Assembly: GCA_036375995.1 (NCBI GenBank)
Contig: DASVBE010000298.1
Span: 1-5,282 of the forward strand
Origin: DASVBE01 sp036375995
Lineage (GTDB): Bacteria; Actinomycetota; Actinomycetes; Streptosporangiales; Streptosporangiaceae
Reading direction: 5' to 3'
DNA length: 5,282 bases
Position numbers and translations under genes: made by a program. Shown here in pieces: positions 1-5,106 of this stretch. Position 1 is the first letter of the stretch; each line of letters starts with the position of its first letter. Under the pieces are notes generated by a model. That model was not told the origin of the DNA. It did not search any database and saw only the letters and a program-made list of their open reading frames with translations.

Positions 1-250
1 GCGTGACCGCCACGGTCATCCCGCGGTCCTTGAACGACCCGGTCGGGTTGGCCCCCTCGACCTTGAGGAACACCTCGCAGCCGGTCTGCCGGGACAGCGC
101 GGGCGCGTGCAGCAGCGGTGTGCCGCCCTCGCCCAGCGTCACCGGCGGGCAGTCCGCGGGCACCGGCAGCCGGTCGGCGTACTCCGCGATCAGGCCCCGC
201 CACCGGCCGGCCGCCGCGCTGACCGGCGGGCGGGCGGTTGCCGGGCTCAT
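1..250 (-). CDS. thrC: Threonine synthase, N-terminal part (runs off the left edge)
   Basis: This is the first 83 codons of a pyridoxal-phosphate enzyme that converts O-phosphohomoserine to threonine in the cytoplasm. The visible protein has the entry motif LGEGGTPLL (residues 39-47), then VFLKVEGANPTGSFKDRGM (60-78). Lys74 in SFKDRGM is the expected Schiff-base lysine for PLP, and the preceding Asn-Pro-Thr-Gly-Ser stretch is typical of threonine synthase. The family is usually about 350 residues, so roughly three quarters lies beyond position 1. The ATG at 250 overlaps the hom stop codon as ATGA. A GAGGAGGAG Shine-Dalgarno (253-261) lies inside the last hom codons, so translation is probably coupled to hom. 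Other fold-type II PLP enzymes share the lysine motif, but the hom neighbour and the motif wording make threonine synthase the best call. Confidence 0.93.
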   Translation of the reverse strand, partial: MSPATARPPVSAAAGRWRGLIAEYADRLPVPADCPPVTLGEGGTPLLHAPALSRQTGCEVFLKVEGANPTGSFKDRGMTVAVT

Positions 251-1551
251 TGCTCCTCCTCGCCCTCGACCCGCAGCACGCTGTCCACCGCGCGGACCGC
301 GGCCATCGCACCCAGGTCGGACACGGTGGCGGCGAGTTCCGCCTCCCGCGCGGTGTGCGTGACGATGACCAGGATGGCGTCGTCCCCCTGGCCGTCCTGG
401 CGGACGTCCTTGATCGACACGTTGTGCTTGGCGAACGCCTCGGCCACCGGGGCGAGCACACCGGGCCGGTCGTCCACGTCCAGGGCCACGTAGTACCGGG
501 TCCGCGCGTCGCCGATGGGCAGCACCGGGAGCTCGGCGTAGGGCAGCGCCTCGGGGCCGCGGATGCCGGCCACCCGGTTGCGGGCCACCGCGACGATGTC
601 GCCGAGAACCGCGCTGGCCGTCGGGCGGCCGCCCGCGCCCGCGCCGTAGAACATCAGCCGCCCGGCCGACTCGGCCTCGACGAACACCGCGTTGTACGCC
701 TCGCGGACCGCGGCCAGCGGGTGCAGCCGGGGGATCATCGCCGGGTGCACCCGGGCCGAGATGCCGCCGTCGCACCGCTCGCAGATGGCCAGCAGCTTGA
801 CCACGCAGCCCAGGTTCCTGGCCGTGGCGATGTCCGCTGCGGTCACCGAGGTGATCCCCTCGCGGTACACGTCCGCGCTGGTCACCGTGGTGTGGAAGGC
901 CAGGCTGGCGAGGATCGCGGCCTTGGCCGCGGCGTCGTAGCCCGCCACGTCGGCGGTCGGGTCGGCCTCGGCGTAGCCCAGCGCCTGGGCCTCGGCCAGC
1001 GCCTCGCCGAAGCCCGCGCCGGAGGTGTCCATCCGGTCCAGGATGTAGTTCGTGGTGCCGTTCACGATGCCGAGCACCCGGCGGACGGTGTCCCCGGCCA
1101 TCGACTCGCGCAGCGGCCGCAGCAGCGGGATCGCGCCGGCCACCGAGCCCTCGTAGTACAGGTCGGCGCCGTGGTCGCGGGCCACCCGGTGCAGTTCCGC
1201 GCCGCGGGCGGCGAGCAGTTCCTTGTTGGCGGTGACCACGGACTTGCCTGCTCGCAGCGCGGCCAGCAGCAGCGTCCCGGCCGGCTCGAGGCCGCCCATG
1301 AGCTCGATCACGATGTCGGTGTCCGGCCTGGTCACCAGGTCGTTCGCGGCGGTGGTCAGCAGCGGGCCAGCCCCCGGCAGGTCCTTGTACCTGGCCGGCT
1401 GGCGGACCGCGATGCCCGCCACCTCGAGCTGCGCCCCGGCCCGGGCGGCCAGGTCCGAGGCCTGCTCACCGAGCAGCCGGTAGACCTCCGAGCCGACCGT
1501 CCCGCACCCCAGCAGGACGACGCGCAACGGCGCAAGCTGACTCCTCGGCAC
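247..1551 (-). CDS. hom: Homoserine dehydrogenase with C-terminal ACT domain
   Basis: This 434-residue protein has the usual length of actinobacterial Hom. It reduces aspartate semialdehyde to homoserine with NAD(P)H, the branch step toward threonine and methionine. The N-terminal Rossmann motif is GCGTVG (15-20). VVTANKELLA (105-114) carries Lys110, and YEGSVAGAIPLL (133-144) and NGTTNYIL (164-171) are family signatures. EADPTADVAGYDAAAK (195-210) holds Asp206 and Lys210, spaced like the catalytic Asp/Lys pair of the yeast enzyme. GAGAGGRPTASAVLGDIV (303-320) closes the catalytic part. Residues about 352-428 (RYYVALDVDDRPGVLAPVAEAF and onward) form an ACT domain, which in this family mediates threonine feedback inhibition. 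The start is a GTG at 1551 with GGAGGGGA at 1561-1568. Only about 14 residues precede the Rossmann motif, which supports this start. It is the first gene of the unit and overlaps thrC by 4 bp. The lysA gene often found upstream of hom in actinomycetes is absent here. Confidence 0.97.
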   Translation of the reverse strand: MPRSQLAPLRVVLLGCGTVGSEVYRLLGEQASDLAARAGAQLEVAGIAVRQPARYKDLPGAGPLLTTAANDLVTRPDTDIVIELMGGLEPAGTLLLAALRAGKSVVTANKELLAARGAELHRVARDHGADLYYEGSVAGAIPLLRPLRESMAGDTVRRVLGIVNGTTNYILDRMDTSGAGFGEALAEAQALGYAEADPTADVAGYDAAAKAAILASLAFHTTVTSADVYREGITSVTAADIATARNLGCVVKLLAICERCDGGISARVHPAMIPRLHPLAAVREAYNAVFVEAESAGRLMFYGAGAGGRPTASAVLGDIVAVARNRVAGIRGPEALPYAELPVLPIGDARTRYYVALDVDDRPGVLAPVAEAFAKHNVSIKDVRQDGQGDDAILVIVTHTAREAELAATVSDLGAMAAVRAVDSVLRVEGEEEQ

Positions 1552-1658
1552 GGCGGCCGCTCCCCTCCGCCGGCGCTTCGAACAGCCCGGGCCTCCGGAT
1601 CGACCTAGCTTACTGATTGGCTGGGCAAGTTCCGTAACCCATCCTGAGGAGGCTCACT
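1552..1658. promoter_or_regulatory. Shared divergent intergenic region between hom and the DinB-family gene
   Basis: These 107 bp separate two genes transcribed away from each other, so promoters for both must lie here or inside the flanking coding sequence. The middle part (about 1605-1635) is clearly less GC-rich than its surroundings, as expected for a promoter zone. TAGCTT (1606-1611) on the plus strand and TAAGCT on the minus strand fit a loose TANNNT -10 pattern, but I found no well-spaced -35 partner for either. Both genes have good ribosome sites at the edges of this gap: TGAGGAGG at 1645-1652 for the plus gene and GGAGGGGA at 1561-1568 for hom. No attenuator leader peptide or riboswitch-like fold was recognised. 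Confidence 0.4.
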
Positions 1659-2168
1659 GTGACGGTCGCTGACCTGCTGGCCGATGCGTTCGGCCGGATC
1701 CGCGAAGAGGTGCACGCCGTGGTCGACGGGCTGGGCGCGGAGGACCTGGCGTACCGGCCGGACCCGGAATCGAACTCGGTGGGCTGGCTGATCTGGCATC
1801 TGCTCCGGGTCGCCGACGATCATCTGGCCGACGCCGCCGGGACCGGGCAGGTGTGGACGGACGACGGCTGGGCGGACCGGTTCGGGCTGGCGCTGGACCC
1901 GGCCGACACGGGGTACGGGCACGGGCCCGGGCAGGTCGCGCTGGTGACGGTGGCCTCGGCCGAGCTGCTGGCCGGCTACTGCGATGCGGTTATCCAGCGG
2001 GCTTCGGAGTACGTCCGGGGACTGTCCGGCCCGGACCTGGACCGGATCGTGGACACCCGCTGGGACCCGCCGGTGACCCTGGGCGTGCGGCTGATCAGCG
2101 TGATCTCCGACGACCTGCAGCACGCCGGCCAGGCCGCGTACCTGCGGGGACTGCTGCTGCGTCGCTAG
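1659..2168 (+). CDS. DinB-superfamily (DUF664/YfiT-like) protein
   Basis: A 169-residue protein of the four-helix-bundle DinB/YfiT superfamily. Some members are metal-dependent thiol transferases (bacillithiol or mycothiol dependent); most are uncharacterised. The first helix ends at NSVGWLIWHLLRVADDHL (39-56), the typical place of the first metal-ligand histidine, here His47. The C-terminal signature DDLQHAGQAAYLRGLL (151-166) carries His155 and matches the usual HAG(H/Q)-x-x-x-LRG pattern. The position four residues before it is Asp151, where YfiT-type proteins have His. The start is a GTG at 1659 with TGAGGAGG six bases upstream, the best site nearby. It is divergent from hom and convergent with the Nudix gene. 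Family membership is well supported. Substrate and cofactor are unknown; mycothiol would be plausible only if the host is an actinomycete. Confidence 0.87.
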   Translation: MTVADLLADAFGRIREEVHAVVDGLGAEDLAYRPDPESNSVGWLIWHLLRVADDHLADAAGTGQVWTDDGWADRFGLALDPADTGYGHGPGQVALVTVASAELLAGYCDAVIQRASEYVRGLSGPDLDRIVDTRWDPPVTLGVRLISVISDDLQHAGQAAYLRGLLLRR

Positions 2169-2179
2169 CTGGCGGCAGC
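2153..2179. terminator. Possible bidirectional hairpin between convergent genes
   Basis: GCTGCTGC (2153-2160) can pair with GCGGCAGC (2172-2179), giving an 8-bp stem with one G-T wobble and an 11-base loop that contains the DinB-gene stop codon. It lies at the 3' ends of two convergent genes whose stops are only 12 bp apart, so a shared terminator is expected about here. There is no T-tract on either side and part of the stem is coding, so this is weak evidence. Confidence 0.25.
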
Positions 2180-2180
2180 C

Positions 2181-2750
2181 TCAGCCGGTCACGCCGCCGG
2201 CCGGGCGGCCGTTTTCCAGGTAGCGCGGCGCGCCGGCGGTGCGGGCGGCCCGGACCCGGCGCCGGATCGGCTTCCGCAGCAGGGCCAGCGCCTCCTTCAT
2301 CGGCACCAGCCGGTGCTCGGAGATCTCTTCGGCCTGCAGGGTGACCGCTCTCAGCGCCGCGTCGCTGAGCCGGCCGCAGTCGAACAGGAACCGGATGCCA
2401 CCCGGGTTGCCGGGCTTGGGCCGCCGGAAGTCGACGCACGCCAGGCGGCCGGAGGTGATGTCCAGGCCGGTTTCCTCGCGGACCTCGCGGCGGCAGGCCT
2501 GCCAGGGCGACTCGCCGCCGGCCTCCATCACGCCGCCCGGGATGGTCCAGCCGGACTTGTAGGTCGGCTTGAGGATGAGCAGCCGGCCCGCCCGGTCGAA
2601 GATCATGGCGCCCGCCGAGGCGGGCACCAGGGGGTAGGCCTCCAGCCACGGATCGGGCAGCGCGCCGGGCCCCTCGCCGGGCGCGGCGGTCCCGTCGCCC
2701 AGGGCGGCGGTGCCGGCGCTGTCGCCTGGGGTGGCGCGGCCGGCCGTCAC
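2181..2750 (-). CDS. Nudix hydrolase, translationally coupled to the TetR regulator
   Basis: A 189-residue Nudix-fold protein expected to hydrolyse a nucleoside diphosphate linked to another group; the substrate cannot be told from sequence. The fold begins near LVPASAGAMIFDRAGRLLIL (41-60). The Nudix box follows PGG (71-73) and contains GESPWQACRREVREETGL (79-96). The metal-binding segment Arg88-Glu89...Glu92-Glu93 is intact. The box has one extra residue in the loop between the glycines and Glu80 compared with canonical G-x5-E. Residues 1-34 are Gly/Ala/Pro-rich and probably disordered. I chose the GTG at 2750 because it overlaps the tetR stop as GTGA, a common coupling arrangement, although there is no strong Shine-Dalgarno. 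A GTG at 2627 (residue 42), with GGAGG 11 bases upstream, is an alternative but would cut the first strand close. The frame is open upstream to 3029 only as a shadow of tetR. Confidence 0.88.
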   Translation of the reverse strand: MTAGRATPGDSAGTAALGDGTAAPGEGPGALPDPWLEAYPLVPASAGAMIFDRAGRLLILKPTYKSGWTIPGGVMEAGGESPWQACRREVREETGLDITSGRLACVDFRRPKPGNPGGIRFLFDCGRLSDAALRAVTLQAEEISEHRLVPMKEALALLRKPIRRRVRAARTAGAPRYLENGRPAGGVTG

Positions 2751-3370
2751 GAGGCGCCGGCCCGCAGCCCGTCGATCACCATCGCGATCAGCCGCGCGGC
2801 CTGGCCGTCGTCGCCCGGCGACCGGCCGGCCGCGAAGGCGATCCCGTGCGTCAGCTTGAGCATGTCGTCGGCGCTGGCGTCGGCGCGGATCTGGCCCGCC
2901 TTCTGCGCCCGGGTCACCAGGTCCTCGGCGGTGTCCCTGATCAGCTTGGCGCAGTACGAGCGGACCTGCGACTCGCCGTCCGAGGTGGCCATCAGCGCGG
3001 ACACCAGCGTGTGCTTGGTCTTGCTCCACGCGGTGACCGCGAGCAGCCAGCCGGACAGCGCGGACACCGGGTCGGTGGTGGCGATGAGCTCGTCGGCACG
3101 CGCCCGGAGGGCCTCGATCTGGTCCTGGTAGACCGCTTCGAGCAGGGCCTGACGGGTCGGGAAGTGCCGGTACAGGGTGCCGATCCCGACCCCGGCGCGG
3201 CGCGCGATCTCCTCCAGCGAGGCACTGTCCGCCCCGCGGTCGGCGAAGGTCCCGGCCGCGGCGCTCAGCAGGCGCTGCTGGTTCCGCTTGGCGTCCGCGC
3301 GCAGCGGCTTGAGGTCCGCCCGGGACGGCTGTTCGCGGTCCGCGCGGGCCGGCTGGCCGTTCGTGCTCAT
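2747..3370 (-). CDS. TetR-family transcriptional repressor (probable regulator of the DHA2 exporter)
   Basis: A 207-residue TetR-type protein, a usual length for the family: an N-terminal DNA-binding domain and a ligand-binding C-terminal domain acting as a dimer. NQQRLLSAAAGTFADRGADSASLEEIARRAGVGIGTLYRHFPTR in residues 30-73 is the textbook helix-turn-helix region, with the GIGTLYRHF recognition segment at 62-70. The C-terminal domain has no recognisable ligand signature. The first 29 residues are hydrophilic and contain three spaced Arg-Ala-Asp triplets (9-11, 17-19, 24-26). The ATG at 3370 is chosen because AGGTGA lies seven bases upstream; an in-frame extension to 3541 would run through the operators and into the exporter start. 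It is divergent from the exporter and overlaps the Nudix gene by GTGA. It most likely represses both itself and the exporter until a drug-like ligand binds. Confidence 0.94.
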   Translation of the reverse strand: MSTNGQPARADREQPSRADLKPLRADAKRNQQRLLSAAAGTFADRGADSASLEEIARRAGVGIGTLYRHFPTRQALLEAVYQDQIEALRARADELIATTDPVSALSGWLLAVTAWSKTKHTLVSALMATSDGESQVRSYCAKLIRDTAEDLVTRAQKAGQIRADASADDMLKLTHGIAFAAGRSPGDDGQAARLIAMVIDGLRAGAS

Positions 3371-3391
3371 GTCGTCGTCACCTAATCCAGG

Positions 3392-3420
3392 TTGCAAACC
3401 GGAGGCAGCCTCCGTATAGT
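3392..3420 (+). promoter_or_regulatory. Putative promoter of the DHA2 exporter gene
   Basis: TTGCAA (3392-3397) and TATAGT (3415-3420) are separated by exactly 17 bp, matching four and five of six bases of the sigma-70/HrdB-type consensus. The spacer is filled by the first palindromic operator. Transcription would start near 3427, inside the second operator, leaving a leader of about 93 bases before the ATG at 3520. Occupancy of either operator would block RNA polymerase. Seen by eye only; the start site is inferred. Confidence 0.72.
3398..3415. promoter_or_regulatory. Palindromic operator O1 for the TetR-family regulator
   Basis: ACCGGAGGCAGCCTCCGT contains a perfect inverted repeat, CGGAGGC-A-GCCTCCG (3400-3414, centre 3407), the size and symmetry expected of a TetR-dimer site. 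It fills the -35/-10 spacer of the plus-strand promoter. It recurs 24 bp away as O2 with a single base difference over 18 positions. Assignment to the adjacent TetR protein is inferred from position. Confidence 0.8.
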
Positions 3421-3444
3421 TACCGGAGGAAGCCTCCGTTTCAT
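3416..3444 (-). promoter_or_regulatory. Weak candidate promoter of tetR-Nudix
   Basis: On the minus strand ATGAAA (3444-3439) and AACTAT (3421-3416) are 17 bp apart, with the second operator occupying the spacer. The matches to consensus are only four and three of six, so the call rests mainly on the mirror-image arrangement with the plus-strand promoter. Transcription would start near 3409, giving a leader of about 39 bases before the tetR ATG. Confidence 0.4.
3422..3439. promoter_or_regulatory. Palindromic operator O2 for the TetR-family regulator
   Basis: ACCGGAGGAAGCCTCCGT (centre 3431) repeats O1 with one change (C to A) that leaves CGGAGG and CCTCCG arms around a 3-base centre. It overlaps the predicted exporter start site and lies in the spacer of the minus-strand promoter candidate. 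The centre-to-centre distance to O1 is 24 bp, so two dimers could sit side by side, rotated relative to one another. Confidence 0.8.
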
Positions 3445-3446
3445 CG

Positions 3447-3474
3447 TAGCGCGAGCCGGGCGGTATCGCGAGCC
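3447..3474. repeat. Short direct repeat in the exporter leader
   Basis: TAGCGCGAGCC (3447-3457) and TATCGCGAGCC (3464-3474) match at 10 of 11 positions, with a period of 17 bp. They lie upstream of or within the predicted 5' leader of the exporter mRNA. They are unrelated in sequence to the operators. They could be a second regulator's site or chance in GC-rich DNA. Confidence 0.3.
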
Positions 3475-3519
3475 ACCCAGAGCCGCGCGTGCAGTACAAC
3501 GCTTTCAGGAAGGCATTAC

Positions 3520-5046
3520 ATGTCGACTTCGTCGATCGCAACGACCAGGGGTGCCCCGCTTGCGGCCCCGCGCCCCGGCGGGCGCGACCGCGCGGTGGCC
3601 CTCGCCCTCGTGCTCGGCGCCCAGCTGATGATCATTCTCGACATGACCGTCGTGAACGTCGCGCTGCCGAGCATCGCGCGTGACCTGCACTTTTCGCCGA
3701 CCGGGCTGTCCTGGGTGCTCAACGCCTACACACTGCCGTTTGGCGGCCTGCTGCTGCTCGGCGGCCGGGCCGGGGACATCCTCGGCCGGCGCCGGGTGTT
3801 CATGGCCGGTCTGGCGCTGTTTACCGTGGCCTCGCTGGCCGGCGGACTGGCCACCTCGGCCGGGCTGCTGCTGGCCGCCCGGGTGGCGCAGGGCGCGGGC
3901 GGCGCCGTGGCCATCCCCGCCGTGCTGGCGCTGATCACCGCGAGCTTCCCCGAGGGCCGGGAGCGCACCCGCGCGCTCGGCCTGTTCACCGCCGTGGCCA
4001 TGGGCGGCGCGTCGCTCGGCCTGGTCCTCGGCGGCGTGATCGTCCAGTGGGTCACCTGGCGCTGGGTGCTGTTCATCAACGTGCCGATCGGCGCGCTGGT
4101 GCTGGCGCTGGCGCCGCGGTTCCTGTCCGAGACCCCGCGTCAGCCGGGCCACTTCGACCTGGCCGGCGCACTGTCCTCGACCGCGGGCATGTCCGCGCTG
4201 GTGTACGCGTTCATCCGGGCCGCCGCAGCGGGCTGGCAGGACCGGCTCACGATCGCTGCCTTCGCTGCCGCGCTGGTGCTGCTCGGCCTGTTCCTGCTGA
4301 ACGAGGCGCGGGCGGCGCAGCCGATCACGCCGCTGCGGCTGTTCACCGACCCGGGGCGGGCGGGCTCCTACCTGGCCCGGCTGCTGCTCGTCGCGGGCAT
4401 GTTCGGGATGTTCTTCCTGCTGACCCTGTTCGTGCAGGATGAGCTGCGCTTCTCACCGGTGCAGGCGGGGCTGGCCTTTGTGCCGATGACGGCGACGCTG
4501 TTCGCGGTGTCGACCAGCGCGTCCCGGCTGCTGGCCAGGTTCACGCCCAAGGCGCTGATGGCCATTGGCCTGGTGCCGGTGATCTCCGGCATGGCGTGGC
4601 TGTCGCAGATCGCGCCGGGGACGCATTACCTGCCGGGCGTGCTCGGCCCGATGCTGCTGCTCGGCGCCGGCATGGGCGTGGTGTTCGTGCCGCTGACCAT
4701 GGCGTCGCTGGCCGGGGTCGAGCCCCGCGACGCGGGGGCCGCGGCGAGCATGGTGAACGTCATGCAGCAGGTCGGCGGCTCACTGGGGCTGGCCATCCTG
4801 GTGAACGTGTTCACCTCGGCCAGCCACGGCGCCGCCGCCCACGGCATCGGCGCCGCCTCGCCGGCCGCCAGGGACGCGATCGTGCACGGCATGGGCGCCG
4901 CCTTCGGCGCGGCGGCGATCTTCGACCTGGTCGCCGCGCTGATCATCCTGGCCTTCGTCGGCACCTGGCGCCGCCCGGCGGCTGCGCCGGCGACGCTGCC
5001 CGGGCCCGCCGCCGCCCCGGGGCGGGTCAGCGAGCCGGCCGGCTAG
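3520..5046 (+). CDS. DHA2-family MFS multidrug exporter (EmrB/QacA-type, about 14 TM segments)
   Basis: A 508-residue inner-membrane drug:proton antiporter of the major facilitator superfamily, at the usual length for 14-segment DHA2 proteins. TM1 carries the DHA2 signature LDMTVVNVALP (40-50) with Asp41. The loop after TM2 has motif A, GGRAGDILGRRRV (81-93). MGGASLGLVLGGVI (161-174) is the motif C region in TM5, with Leu where many drug antiporters have Pro. WRWVLFINVPIG (180-191) is a further DHA2 hallmark. Hydrophobic stretches continue to about 480, followed by an Ala/Pro-rich cytoplasmic tail (483-508). The ATG at 3520 has AGGAAGG six bases upstream. The gene is divergent from tetR and preceded by two palindromic operators, so it is probably derepressed when the regulator binds a ligand. 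Substrate is unknown; antibiotics, dyes or a host-made metabolite are all possible. Confidence 0.95.
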   Translation: MSTSSIATTRGAPLAAPRPGGRDRAVALALVLGAQLMIILDMTVVNVALPSIARDLHFSPTGLSWVLNAYTLPFGGLLLLGGRAGDILGRRRVFMAGLALFTVASLAGGLATSAGLLLAARVAQGAGGAVAIPAVLALITASFPEGRERTRALGLFTAVAMGGASLGLVLGGVIVQWVTWRWVLFINVPIGALVLALAPRFLSETPRQPGHFDLAGALSSTAGMSALVYAFIRAAAAGWQDRLTIAAFAAALVLLGLFLLNEARAAQPITPLRLFTDPGRAGSYLARLLLVAGMFGMFFLLTLFVQDELRFSPVQAGLAFVPMTATLFAVSTSASRLLARFTPKALMAIGLVPVISGMAWLSQIAPGTHYLPGVLGPMLLLGAGMGVVFVPLTMASLAGVEPRDAGAAASMVNVMQQVGGSLGLAILVNVFTSASHGAAAHGIGAASPAARDAIVHGMGAAFGAAAIFDLVAALIILAFVGTWRRPAAAPATLPGPAAAPGRVSEPAG

Positions 5047-5069
5047 CCGGTTCCCCCTCCGCCGATCCG

Positions 5070-5106
5070 GCGCGGGCGGGCCGCCAGCGTGTGGCCCGCC
5101 CCGCGC
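5070..5106 (+). terminator. Probable intrinsic terminator after the exporter gene
   Basis: GCGCGGGCGGGCC (5070-5082) pairs with GGCCCGCCCCGCGC (5093-5106), a stem of about 13 bp with one bulged C (5102) and a 10-base loop. It starts 24 bases after the exporter stop, the usual place for a terminator. Only TTCT follows, not a real T-run, which is common for terminators in very GC-rich actinomycetes but lowers certainty. Confidence 0.55.

Noticed and set aside
238..1608. 456-codon open frame on the plus strand opposite hom
   Set aside because: It is antisense to an unmistakable homoserine dehydrogenase, is dominated by Arg/Gly/His/Pro-rich low-complexity sequence and shows no domain. This is the usual shadow frame in very GC-rich DNA.
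1605..1658. Possible threonine attenuator or riboswitch near hom
   Set aside because: The hom leader side has no Thr/Ile-rich leader peptide, and no paired terminator/antiterminator could be drawn in 107 bp.
2751..3029. Upstream extension of the Nudix gene to an ATG at 3029
   Set aside because: The extra 93 codons lie entirely inside tetR in another frame and read as Arg/Gly-rich shadow sequence. The GTG overlapping the tetR stop is a better start.
2313..3131. 272-codon plus-strand frame opposite the Nudix and tetR genes
   Set aside because: It has no recognisable motif or ribosome site, and both minus-strand genes it covers have clear family signatures.
3400..3438. Operator palindromes considered as a transcription terminator or CRISPR-like repeat
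   Set aside because: There are only two copies, no spacers of regular unique sequence, no T-tract, and they coincide with promoter elements between divergent genes, which fits operators much better.
3371..3541. N-terminal extension of tetR by 57 codons to an ATG at 3541
   Set aside because: It would translate through both operators and overlap the exporter start. The ATG at 3370 has a good Shine-Dalgarno and gives a normal TetR length.
3505..4152. 215-codon minus-strand frame opposite the exporter N-terminus
   Set aside because: Its composition (Gln/His/Gly/Arg-rich) is typical of an antisense shadow, and the plus-strand DHA2 motifs are decisive.
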